Part shown: piece by piece, positions 1-5,972 of the stretch
How the letters are laid out: every line of letters begins with the position of its first letter
How positions within the stretch are numbered: position 1 is the stretch's first letter
From: JAZGHN01 sp964496725
GTDB lineage: Bacteria > Chloroflexota > Dehalococcoidia > Dehalococcoidales > E44-bin46
Direction: 5' to 3'
Length of the DNA stretch: 13,470 nucleotides
Assembly (NCBI GenBank): GCA_964496725.1
Contig: CAZCAS010000027.1
Span: 1 to 13,470 of the forward strand
Position numbers and translations under genes: made by a program
The notes under the pieces: model-generated
Databases searched by the model: none
Seen by the model: the letters and a program-made list of their open reading frames with translations, nothing else
What the model was told of the DNA's origin: nothing

Positions 1-61
1 TAATACCTTCCGGCCTGACGAGCTTACAGTTCTTAATAACAGTGCTCACTATTGCCACCAT
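1..61 (-). CDS. Hydantoinase 5' fragment (copy 1, cut by window edge)
   Basis: Reading leftward from an ATG at 61-59, the first 20 codons give MVAIVSTVIKNCKLVRPEGI, followed by one leftover base at the window edge. This matches the usual beta-strand opening of hydantoinases and dihydropyrimidinases (I-K-N-x-x-L-V-x-P-E-G). A GGAGG ribosome binding site lies about nine bases upstream. The same 61 bases occur at 8463-8523, where they complete the hydantoinase lying left of the N gap. Whether this copy continues into a second full gene cannot be seen. Confidence 0.75.
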   Translation of the reverse strand, partial: MVAIVSTVIKNCKLVRPEGI

Positions 62-443
62 AGTTCACTTCCTCCATTCAACCAAGAACTCGTAGCGGTA
101 TTCGTTTCCCCCCTGCGGGCGATGCCGTGGGCTAAGGCACGGCTTCTGCACCACGGCTTTTGCCCCTTCCCTCCAGGTAGGTGCCGCCCGGGAAGAGTTA
201 AATTATATACTCAAATGACAGGTCGCGGCAGCACAGGTAGTTGAAGGCTTCTTGAGAGCTCTAGCTGCTCGTGAAATTCTCAAGCGGGAGAGGCCGCACT
301 TTCCGCATAGCGACTTGAGCGCTCGCTTGGAGTCTCGCGTCAATAATCCCTCGGCGCAGAGGGGAGGATATACCGATTGCTTTTCCCTCCACATTCGCTA
401 CACTACCGGCTCTATTCGATCCGTCAATAAAAAATCTATTGCT
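62..443. other. 382-bp intergenic region between PreA-like and hydantoinase genes
   Basis: I find no convincing gene here. Short open frames exist on both strands (for example 203-394 minus, 252-461 plus), but they match no family I recognise, lack clear ribosome binding sites, and one overlaps the PreA-like gene. The region contains a 6-bp inverted repeat (gccgtg at 124-129 and cacggc at 138-143) and the hydantoinase ribosome binding site near 70-76. It is long for a gap between co-directional pathway genes and may be another worn-out insertion scar, but I cannot identify it. Confidence 0.4.
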
Positions 444-1706
444 TTACTTACTGGCGGCTAAGGAAGGCACATATTCCGGTTCCCATACCATAGTTATGGC
501 ACCTTCCGGACACACTATCCGGCAGGAGTTGCATGAGTGACAGAATTCAGGGTCAATCTTGGCTACCCTGTCTACTACTGTCAGCGCTCCCGAATTCTCA
601 GTAGATTGGCAGGCAACCAAGCACAGGCCGCAACCGGTGCACTTGTCCTCGTCAACAACCATTGTCCTTGGTTGTTTCCGTGCCTGTTTAGCTGCCTTGA
701 GCGGGAGATATTTATCAGTTGTAATACCGATAAAATCACTTGTCCTCTTGAAGCCTTTTCTTTCCATCCACCCTTCTAACCCTCTAATCAGGTCTTTGAC
801 CATGCGATAGCCGTATAGCATGACGGCAGTGCCAACCTGTACCGTGCTCGCCCCGAGCAACATGTACTCGACGACATCCTCCCACTTGGTAATACCGCCG
901 ATTGCTGAAATAGGTACATCGGTGGCTCGCCTTACCTCAGCTACACCTCTGAGCCCAATTGGCCTGATTGCCGGGCCCGATATGCCTGTCATCATACCTT
1001 GCAGCTTCCCTTCTTTGGTTAGCTCAGTAGTAAGTGGCAGGCCGGTTTCAATGTCCACACCAACCATAGCCATGATTGTATTGGTGATAGATACTGCATT
1101 GGCCCCATCGGCAACAGCGCCCTTGACTAAATCATGAAGCAACTCTTGTTCCAGGTGAGCGCTTACCTTTATCATTATCGGCAGCTTGGAGTTATTGCGT
1201 ACTGCCTTCAATGTAGCCTTTCTTAGCTCCGGGTTACGCGCAATTTCCCGGCCTGCTCCAGGCATAGCAGGGCATGACCAATTTAGCTCTAGAAAATCAG
1301 CGCCACCTCTCTCTGCGGTAGCTGCCACTTCTCCCCAGGCTTCAGGATTTTGGCCCTCTAATATATTGCAAATTACGGCTATACCTGATTCTTTAGATTT
1401 CCTAATCAATTTTTCTAGCTTAGCGAGAGGTAGAAATCGCTTGGGGTCTAATTCATCGCCAACAGGAGTATTTTGGTATGCCCACCATTGCGGTGGCTTA
1501 CCTACATACTCAATGTCCCTGGGGATGTAGCCACGGCACCAGGCGCCGGTAACACCCGTAGCTTCTCCTCCCCAGTGGATGCCCCCTGCCCAACCAGCCT
1601 TGGCTGCTTTGCTGAAACCCCAGGAAGATGCTGCGGGAACAGAGGCTATCAGGAATGGATTTCGGAGCTTAACACCCAAAAACTCGCAGCTTAAATCAAC
1701 CGTCAT
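444..1706 (-). CDS. preA: PreA-like dihydropyrimidine dehydrogenase subunit, FMN and 2x[4Fe-4S] (copy 1)
   Basis: A 420-residue protein resembling the catalytic subunit of bacterial NAD-dependent dihydropyrimidine dehydrogenase (PreA), which interconverts uracil/thymine and their 5,6-dihydro forms. A dihydroorotate-dehydrogenase-type barrel carries N-W-S-C-P (residues 142-146), with the Asn and the Cys that acts as acid/base in this family. It also has I-T-N-T-I (207-211) and the phosphate-binding A-I-G-G-I segment near 268-272. Two ferredoxin clusters follow, with Cys 356/359/362/366 and 389/392/395/399. The start chosen is the ATG at 1706, preceded by AGGAGGG; a longer frame back to 1763 has no comparable site and reads poorly. 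No FAD/NAD(P)H partner (PreT) is in the window, so the electron donor is unknown. Cytoplasmic; no signal or membrane segment. The fold assignment is secure, the exact substrate is not. Confidence 0.87.
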   Translation of the reverse strand: MTVDLSCEFLGVKLRNPFLIASVPAASSWGFSKAAKAGWAGGIHWGGEATGVTGAWCRGYIPRDIEYVGKPPQWWAYQNTPVGDELDPKRFLPLAKLEKLIRKSKESGIAVICNILEGQNPEAWGEVAATAERGGADFLELNWSCPAMPGAGREIARNPELRKATLKAVRNNSKLPIMIKVSAHLEQELLHDLVKGAVADGANAVSITNTIMAMVGVDIETGLPLTTELTKEGKLQGMMTGISGPAIRPIGLRGVAEVRRATDVPISAIGGITKWEDVVEYMLLGASTVQVGTAVMLYGYRMVKDLIRGLEGWMERKGFKRTSDFIGITTDKYLPLKAAKQARKQPRTMVVDEDKCTGCGLCLVACQSTENSGALTVVDRVAKIDPEFCHSCNSCRIVCPEGAITMVWEPEYVPSLAASK

Positions 1707-1815
1707 TCTTTCCCTCCTAATAAATATACTGATTGCTCGGCCATAACATGATAGCGAGCCCAATGAATAATGCTCAGTTTGCTATGTACCCTGCTATCAT
1801 CCCTGGAGTGCAACC

Positions 1816-1899
1816 CTATGGCTGGAAAGCTAGGGTTAGGAGAGTCTGGCGGGGTAATCCCTTGTTCTCCCGAACAAGCACCACCTCCTTGAATTCATT
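1816..1899 (-). pseudogene. IS3-family transposase 3' scar between aminotransferase and PreA-like genes
   Basis: The minus strand can be read as NEFKEVVLVRENKGLPRQ and so on to a TAG at 1816-1818. This parallels the C-terminal tail of the larger IS3-type remnant at 5645-5878 (NEFEEVALNQDKNGLPRQ). The two share the 17-base string GGATTACCCCGCCAGAC. Only about 27 codons survive, starting two bases after the aminotransferase stop codon. It contains a 7-bp hairpin (1861-1867 with 1872-1878) without a T-run, so it is not a convincing terminator. A relic in a pathway intergenic gap, not a functional gene. Confidence 0.6.
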
Positions 1900-1901
1900 C
1901 C

Positions 1902-3239
1902 TTACCCTATTATTTCCGGCCATATCTGCTCAAAGGACGGACGGAGCTCAATCAATGCATCCTCAAGAGCTTTTAGCGCTATATTAATTTCTTTCTCTGT
2001 CATCGGGGTGGATACAGCAAACTGAGCTCTCTCCGGTATGGATATGCCTCTCTCGAATAAAGCCAGGTGCAGCAGGTGATATATTTCTTTGGGGCCCATC
2101 GCTGATGTTTTGCCATCTACCACAGGCACCGGGCTGAAGTTGTACTTTTGTAAAGAGCCTCGCCCGGTAACCTGACACTTGATTTTCAATTTGGCAAAGA
2201 TATCCCGCATTCCTTTAGCCAGAGATTCGCCTAGCCCGTTGATTCTGTCTATCTCCTTGGCAGTTAGCAGCTCAAGTGTCGCTGTGCCGGCTGTTGCGGT
2301 GACTGCATTGCCATTAAAGGTTCCACCATGTTGAATCATTTTAGCTTGCGGGGAATATGTGTTCATAATATCCGCCCTTCCGCCAAAAGCACCTGCCGGG
2401 AAGCCGCCACCTATTATCTTGCCAAGGGTAGTGAGGTCTGGCTTAACTCCGGACACGCGCTGCATGCCACCGTAATCAAGCCTGAAGGTAACTATCTCAT
2501 CAAGAATGAGGAGTACGTTGTTGGCGGCGGTAACTTTCCTTAGAAAAGGAAGATAATCATCTTTAGCGCAAACTAAACCGCCCGCACCCATTATAGGCTC
2601 AACAATCATCGCCGCCAGTTGATCCTTGTTCTTGGTAATCGCCTCCCCCGCTGCATCCTTATCATTGAACGGAATGGATATGGTATCAGTTAGCACGCTC
2701 TTGGGCAGGCCAGGAGCAGTAGGCGGTGAAACTACCTGGTCACAACTGCCATGATAGCAACTATCTACCTTAAGAATCTTGTCCTTTCCTGTAAATGCCC
2801 TGGCAGCGCGTATCGCCATCATTACTGCTTCGGTACCCGAATTAACAAACCGCATTGTGTCAAATGAAGACATCCTCTGTTTTATTAAGTCTGCCCATTG
2901 TATCACTATAGGCATCAACCCACTATGACAAGTGCCTCTGTTCTCCGAAAGGTGCTTCCTTACCGCCTCCATTACTTTCGGATGGCTGTGGCCTATTACC
3001 AGCACCGTCATGCAGTTGTTAAAATCAAGGTATTTATTGCCATCGATATCAGTGAGATAACAACCTTCCGCCTTGTCAAACCAGAGTGGATAAGGTGGCC
3101 AATAAATAGATATTCTGGTATCACCACCGGGCATATACCCCTTTGCTTTTTGTGCAAGCGCTCCTGATTTGGGGGTGCGTTTGATGTATGAGTCCTCTAT
3201 TTTTTTTGTAACCTCTGCCATTGCTTTTTCTGATGACAT
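1902..3239 (-). CDS. Class III PLP aminotransferase, glutamate-1-semialdehyde-aminomutase-like (copy 1)
   Basis: A 445-residue PLP enzyme of the class III aminotransferase family, closest in character to the glutamate-1-semialdehyde aminomutase and beta-amino-acid aminotransferase subgroup. Visible marks are Y-M-P-G-G (35-39), the cofactor-phosphate S-G-T-E-A (134-138), Y-H-G (162-164), D-E-I with the pyridine-binding Asp (247-249), the Schiff-base Lys in T-L-G-K-I-I-G-G-G (Lys274), and H-G-G-T-F-N-G-N (304-311). From memory it resembles the Variovorax beta-phenylalanine aminotransferase around Y-M-P-G and G-A-F-G-G-R-A-D, so transamination of a beta-amino acid is plausible; a haem-pathway role is less likely in this neighbourhood. 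The start at 3239 has a strong AAGGAGGT site five bases upstream. It is the promoter-proximal gene of the set. Cytoplasmic. Confidence 0.88.
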   Translation of the reverse strand: MSSEKAMAEVTKKIEDSYIKRTPKSGALAQKAKGYMPGGDTRISIYWPPYPLWFDKAEGCYLTDIDGNKYLDFNNCMTVLVIGHSHPKVMEAVRKHLSENRGTCHSGLMPIVIQWADLIKQRMSSFDTMRFVNSGTEAVMMAIRAARAFTGKDKILKVDSCYHGSCDQVVSPPTAPGLPKSVLTDTISIPFNDKDAAGEAITKNKDQLAAMIVEPIMGAGGLVCAKDDYLPFLRKVTAANNVLLILDEIVTFRLDYGGMQRVSGVKPDLTTLGKIIGGGFPAGAFGGRADIMNTYSPQAKMIQHGGTFNGNAVTATAGTATLELLTAKEIDRINGLGESLAKGMRDIFAKLKIKCQVTGRGSLQKYNFSPVPVVDGKTSAMGPKEIYHLLHLALFERGISIPERAQFAVSTPMTEKEINIALKALEDALIELRPSFEQIWPEIIG

Positions 3240-3259
3240 ATTTACCTCCTTGGGCTACA

Positions 3260-3289
3260 AGTTTACAATAGCAGTCTCGGCCATGTCAA
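3260..3289 (-). promoter_or_regulatory. Possible sigma-70 promoter upstream of the aminotransferase (copy 1)
   Basis: On the minus strand TTGACA (3289-3284) is followed after 18 bases by TAAACT (3265-3260), with TG immediately before the -10. The -35 is a perfect match and the -10 matches four of six. Transcription would begin only about 13 bases before the ATG, leaving barely room for the AAGGAGGT site at 3244-3251. That short leader lowers confidence. It faces the aminotransferase and is the best promoter-like sequence near the pathway genes. Confidence 0.35.
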
Positions 3290-3495
3290 TAGTGTTAGGG
3301 CTCTTTGCAGACAATTTTGGCGTAAATAGCCTTTGGATTGCACAAAAGCTGACGTTTTTTTGGCTTTTCCCCGCATTAATATAAAATAGGGCTGCTGCGA
3401 TTCAGACACTAAGAGAGGGCTGCCAAAAGCACGTTCACCATTCCCAATAATCTTTGACGGCGGAAGATTTTTTACCATGGCCCCCCTTTTTCCCT

Positions 3496-3583
3496 CTGTT
3501 AGGAAAAGTTGAAAACTGGACACTGTTAGGAATTTTTGAAAGTTGGACTGTTTCGGACTGTCTAATTTTTCAAAACTGGACTG
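3496..3583 (+). repeat. Three iterated approximately 27-bp motifs at the IS left end (copy 1)
   Basis: Three imperfect direct copies sit almost end to end: 3496-3522, 3523-3550 and 3558-3583. Each begins CTGT, passes through an A/T-rich GAAA or CAAAA core, and ends in TGGAC. The third contains the 15-base IS terminal repeat TTCAAAACTGGACTG (3569-3583). Multiple transposase-binding repeats at an end are known in some IS families such as IS21. Alternatively they are scars of successive nested insertions. Confidence 0.6.
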
Positions 3584-3682
3584 TTGGGAACTGCTTTAAC
3601 GAGTAGGTGACCGAGTTGACCATTCGGTTTTCCCACCATATTCGTATCTCCAAGGCAGCCCTTTCCACATCAGGAAGTAGAT
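3570..3682 (-). pseudogene. rve-type transposase C-terminal remnant (copy 1)
   Basis: The last 36 codons or so of the transposase seen in full at 12032-12868, ending FPTVQF and a TGA stop that lies inside the terminal inverted repeat. The gene is cut at 3682/3683, where an IS200-type right end begins. An open frame reads straight through the junction from the IS200 sequence into this tail, making an accidental fusion that starts at 3788. Confidence 0.85.
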
Positions 3683-3684
3683 AC

Positions 3685-3735
3685 CCACGGGCAGAGCCCG
3701 TGGCACTTTTCAGGTCAAGCGAAGCTTGACCTGAA
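3685..3735 (-). other. Paired hairpins at the IS200-type right end
   Basis: Stem one pairs ccacgggc (3685-3692) with gcccgtgg (3696-3703). Stem two pairs 3709-3720 with 3724-3735 around a gaa loop. They lie just after the transposase catalytic-tyrosine codon, as expected for the end structure recognised by Y1 transposases. They could also slow transcription that reads through from BKACE. Confidence 0.7.
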
Positions 3736-3774
3736 TCGCCCCCTTGCCATTTCATATACTCAGTGATTTGTTCC

Positions 3775-4128
3775 TCATCCAACCCCACTGTGGAAACAAA
3801 ATAACCAGGAGACCATACTACCTGCTCTTTCCAATATACCTCTCCTAACCAACTTTTCCCGCATCCTACTCGCCGTATACTGCTTTATCTCCCCTATCAC
3901 ATCACTTACCGCATACTTCGGCGGAATCACCATTACCAGGTGTATATGGTCAACCTGTATATTCCGCTCAACTATCTCACAACCCGGCATCCTCCTCAAT
4001 ACCTTGGGGAAAAGTTCGCTGATATACCCCCCTACCCCAGGATTCAGGATACGGCGGCGATATTTCGGTATCCAGACTACGTGATATTCCGTTCGATATA
4101 CGCCGTGCCCAGATAACTTCGTCTCCAC
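3775..4128 (-). pseudogene. tnpA: IS200/IS605 Y1 (HUH) transposase TnpA, frameshifted
   Basis: From a GTG at 4128 (an in-frame stop lies shortly upstream) the protein is typical of IS200 TnpA. It has an early Y-H-V-V-W-I-P-K-Y-R-R-R segment (15-26) and the metal-binding HUH motif as D-H-I-H (His61, His63). After Gly97 (codon at 3840-3838) the frame is wrong and stops at 3775. One base over, the expected sequence resumes from 3836 as YWKEQVVWSPGYFVSTVGLD, and then gives I-T-E-Y-M-K-W-Q-G with the probable catalytic Tyr at 3758-3756. The HUH site and the nucleophilic Tyr are thus in different frames, so the protein as written should be inactive. A sequencing or assembly indel is possible. The second frame has no stop of its own before the right-end hairpins. 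Confidence 0.85.
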
Positions 4129-4137
4129 ACATCTATT

Positions 4138-4329
4138 TTACACCTCATATCGCCGCCTTTTCATTCGTTTCAATTCACTGACGGTGAGACCGGCGTATTT
4201 CGCCTTCCAATTGTAGTAGGTGGCGTCGCTCATCCCGTACTTACGGCAGAGATCGACGACCTTGGCGCCGGCCTCCCCCTCCCGGAGCACGGCAATGATC
4301 TGTTCCTCGGTGTACTGTCTGGCTTTCAT
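4138..4329 (-). pseudogene. IS3-family OrfA (HTH) N-terminal remnant
   Basis: From the ATG at 4329 the frame reads M-K-A-R-Q-Y-T-E-E-Q-I-I, then E-A-G-A-K-V-V-D-L-C-R-K-Y-G-M-S-D-A-T-Y-Y-N-W-K-A-K-Y. This is the helix-turn-helix region of IS3-type OrfA proteins (residues about 5-50). It normally continues into a leucine-zipper and a second reading frame, but here it breaks near residue 57 and ends in a short unrelated tail where the IS200-type element begins. AGGAGG precedes the start by a normal distance. No orfB follows. Confidence 0.85.
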
Positions 4330-4348
4330 GAGTCCTCCTGGTTTTTTT

Positions 4349-4402
4349 ATTATACCGGAAGACTCTAAGTCATGGTGTAGCTGTTTTCGGGGGGAAGGTC
4401 AA
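4349..4402 (-). promoter_or_regulatory. IS3-type element 5' end with orfA promoter -10 box
   Basis: Upstream of orfA on the minus strand there is a perfect TATAAT (4354-4349) without an obvious -35. Further out, GACCTTCCCCCCGAAAACAG ends near 4402. G/C-rich ends of this look (CCCCCCGAAAACAG) are common at IS3-family termini, so I take about 4402 as the outer edge. From there to the BKACE gene (4403-4525) I see nothing except AT-rich sequence. Confidence 0.5.
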
Positions 4403-4525
4403 TGCTACCCAACTTTTACGTAGTATATTATTGGGTGATAGGTATGATAGGCATAATTACACCATATAACATGCCGCTTTATCTTCGCAGTCATGCCACC
4501 GGATAGTTACTGAGCTTGATGTTTA

Positions 4526-5518
4526 TTACATTTTAGAGGTTAATTTCATGCCGCATATCTTTCTGGCTTCATTCGGGTCAGTAACCACTCTTCTGCCCAG
4601 TATATTGGCAATCTCTACCGTCCACTTTATGCAATCAACATTGCTGGCAATTACTTCATCGGAGTGGGGCCAGCGCCAGTAAGCGTCCTCAATACCTACC
4701 TGAACCACATCAACTCCCAGCATGATTCCCATAATAAGTATGGGTAGCCAGTTGCGGCCGCCGCTACGCCAACCGTATATTGCACCGGGGAAGGTCTTCT
4801 GAACTATTCCCAGGTTGGCGATGGCATTCAAAAATGACTCCGGGTCTTGATGGATAGCCGTTGAATCATGCTTGCCCAGGTTGACGTAGAGGTTATACGG
4901 TTTCCAGTTAGATGTTCCGTCATCAAAGTACTGTTTGAAGTGGAGTTGGGCTGAAGTATCATAAAGCTGATAGAGGGGCTTAACGGAATGAGCTTCCAAC
5001 CATTTTATTCCTTCTCCGGTGGTATGGTGAGTAAAGATTGATCTGTGCCTCTCCTTAGCTCGGCCAACAGGAAGTACCACAGTCCCCTGACAATACTTGT
5101 TTCCCTCTCCCCATTCCAGCAAGTCCTCAGTTTCAACGATGTAATCAACGTCACCATTTTGGATGGGATACCAGGTATGGGAATGGGTTACACAATCACC
5201 CACTTTTTCAAAAACAGCCTCGCAAACTTCTTTCAGCAAGGCGGCGTTAATCTGAGCAAGGCATGTTTTAGGGTCTCTGGGATGGATATGGATGGCTATG
5301 GCGCCTGCCTTGACCGAGTCAGCTATCACCTTAGCCTGCTCCTCTATGGTACAGGGAACGGCTGGAAATCTTGAACCACCGACCTGCCATCCGGGACAGG
5401 AGCTTTGTATGATGAGAGGTTTGTCCAGTGTCATTATCTTTGGCTCATCATCCACCGGAAACATTGCGACTACGTCTTCTTTGGTCTCGAAAATGACTTC
5501 CAATTTTTTCTTGCTCAT
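4526..5518 (-). CDS. BKACE family protein (DUF849), beta-keto acid cleavage enzyme
   Basis: A 330-residue TIM-barrel protein of the BKACE family. Known members use Zn2+ to react a beta-keto acid with acetyl-CoA, giving acetoacetate and a shorter CoA ester, as in 3-keto-5-aminohexanoate cleavage of lysine fermentation. The metal-binding pair is H-I-H in A-G-A-I-A-I-H-I-H-P-R-D (His77, His79). The C-terminal signature V-G-I-E-D (274-278) holds the conserved Glu, and an A-S-N segment (291-293) and a D-P-N-E-A-R-K tail (314-320) follow, as usual. The first 33 residues are an extra N-terminal stretch before the usual opening strand. AAGGAG lies nine bases before the ATG. It is the last gene of the set, separated from the carbamoyltransferase by an IS3 scar. 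Substrate unknown; a beta-keto product of the aminotransferase is the contextual guess. Cytoplasmic. Confidence 0.88.
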   Translation of the reverse strand: MSKKKLEVIFETKEDVVAMFPVDDEPKIMTLDKPLIIQSSCPGWQVGGSRFPAVPCTIEEQAKVIADSVKAGAIAIHIHPRDPKTCLAQINAALLKEVCEAVFEKVGDCVTHSHTWYPIQNGDVDYIVETEDLLEWGEGNKYCQGTVVLPVGRAKERHRSIFTHHTTGEGIKWLEAHSVKPLYQLYDTSAQLHFKQYFDDGTSNWKPYNLYVNLGKHDSTAIHQDPESFLNAIANLGIVQKTFPGAIYGWRSGGRNWLPILIMGIMLGVDVVQVGIEDAYWRWPHSDEVIASNVDCIKWTVEIANILGRRVVTDPNEARKICGMKLTSKM

Positions 5519-5644
5519 CGTATTCTACTCCTTAAAGTAATAGTAAATAAGTTGAATACACGAATCAGTGATATTTTCAATCTACTGACTTATCCGTTGC
5601 TTTTTACTTATAGTTCTACTATAGAACCACCTCCTTAAAAGTCT

Positions 5645-5878
5645 CTAGCTTAAGAATGCAGCACCATTTAGCAATACCGTCTGGCGGGGTAATCCATTTT
5701 TATCCTGATTAAGCGCTACCTCCTCGAATTCATTCGGTGTTAAGTAACCAAGCGCTGAATGAAGTTTTTTCACTGTAGACCTTTTCAGGGAAAAGGGAAG
5801 CCCGGTTAACACGTCCTGAAAAGTCTCATACCCCCATAGATTCACCTTCTCGCATTTCAATGTCTTATAGGAATTATC
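5645..5878 (-). pseudogene. IS3-family OrfB (DDE integrase) C-terminal remnant
   Basis: The minus strand reads K-T-L-K-C-E-K-V-N-L-W-G-Y-E-T-F-Q-D-V-L and later K-L-H-S-A-L-G-Y-L-T-P-N-E-F-E-E, which is the C-terminal part of IS3-type OrfB. Between these blocks the frame is disturbed: S-L-K-R-S-T-V stands where the family has something like F-L-E-K-V-Y-S-E, explained by two small compensating deletions. Upstream of 5878 the catalytic DDE region is gone. The tail shares GGATTACCCCGCCAGAC with the scar at 1816-1899. The remnant sits between the carbamoyltransferase and BKACE genes; the remaining gap, 5519-5644, is AT-rich with a small inverted repeat (gttcta/tagaac) and the BKACE ribosome binding site. 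Confidence 0.8.
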
Positions 5879-5972
5879 GTATAGACCCGCTCATCTGGTA
5901 TCTTTCCTGTCAGAGATTACATAGAAAAATTGCTCCTTTTATGTAACCCCTAATGGCAAATAGGCGGATAAA

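Larger units (their letters stand above)
1..3682. repeat. Long direct repeat, copy 1 (3,682 bp)
   Basis: This segment recurs at 8463-12144 with a constant offset of 8462. The predicted proteins are the same in both copies and every line I compared matched. It holds the hydantoinase 5' end, the PreA-like gene, the aminotransferase and the left end of an rve-type IS. Copy 1 begins at the first base of the window and copy 2 begins at the first base after the N gap, so both copies start at the same base. They diverge at the right edge (after 3682 and 12144), where copy 1 enters an IS200-type element and copy 2 continues into the intact IS. Real tandem duplication and assembly duplication both fit. 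Confidence 0.95.
3683..4158 (-). mobile_element. IS200/IS605-type element (tnpA only), degenerate
   Basis: An approximately 475-bp unit with a Y1 transposase gene. Its downstream end has two perfect hairpins: 3685-3703 (8-bp stem, loop aga) and 3709-3735 (12-bp stem, loop gaa). Subterminal hairpins rather than inverted repeats are the hallmark of this family. The right end is placed at 3683 because sequence to its left matches the uninterrupted copy at 12144. The left end is less sure: IS3-like coding sequence stops making sense near 4159, leaving only about 30 bases before the transposase start. No tnpB is present. The flank on the 4158 side is IS3 debris instead of the expected continuation of the rve transposase, so a later rearrangement removed the other half of the target. 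Confidence 0.7.

Noticed and set aside
203..394. 63-codon minus-strand frame between the PreA-like and hydantoinase genes (also at 8665-8856), with faint resemblance to a ComM/Mg-chelatase C-terminus
   Set aside because: The resemblance needs several frame changes, composition is Arg/Ala/Ser-rich as in chance frames, and there is no convincing ribosome binding site.
1186..1530. Plus-strand frames opposite the PreA-like gene (also 820-1137 and copies at 9282-9992)
   Set aside because: They are antisense shadows of a strongly supported gene with no independent start signals.
1861..1878. 7-bp hairpin after the aminotransferase as a terminator
   Set aside because: No T-run follows on the minus strand, and the sequence is explained by the IS3 transposase tail.
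3263..3523. 86-codon minus-strand frame upstream of the aminotransferase (also at 11725-11985)
   Set aside because: No family resemblance; it runs from the IS end through the putative promoter and looks like chance coding in a leader region.
3570..3788. 72-codon frame joining IS200 and rve transposase tails as a real fusion gene
   Set aside because: It begins inside the frameshifted tnpA, crosses two hairpins and ends in an unrelated transposase remnant; best seen as a junction artefact.
5628..5642. AAGGAGGTGGT near 5640 as a third copy of the IS3 tail
   Set aside because: Only about eleven bases match and they centre on a ribosome-binding-site-like string, so coincidence is enough.
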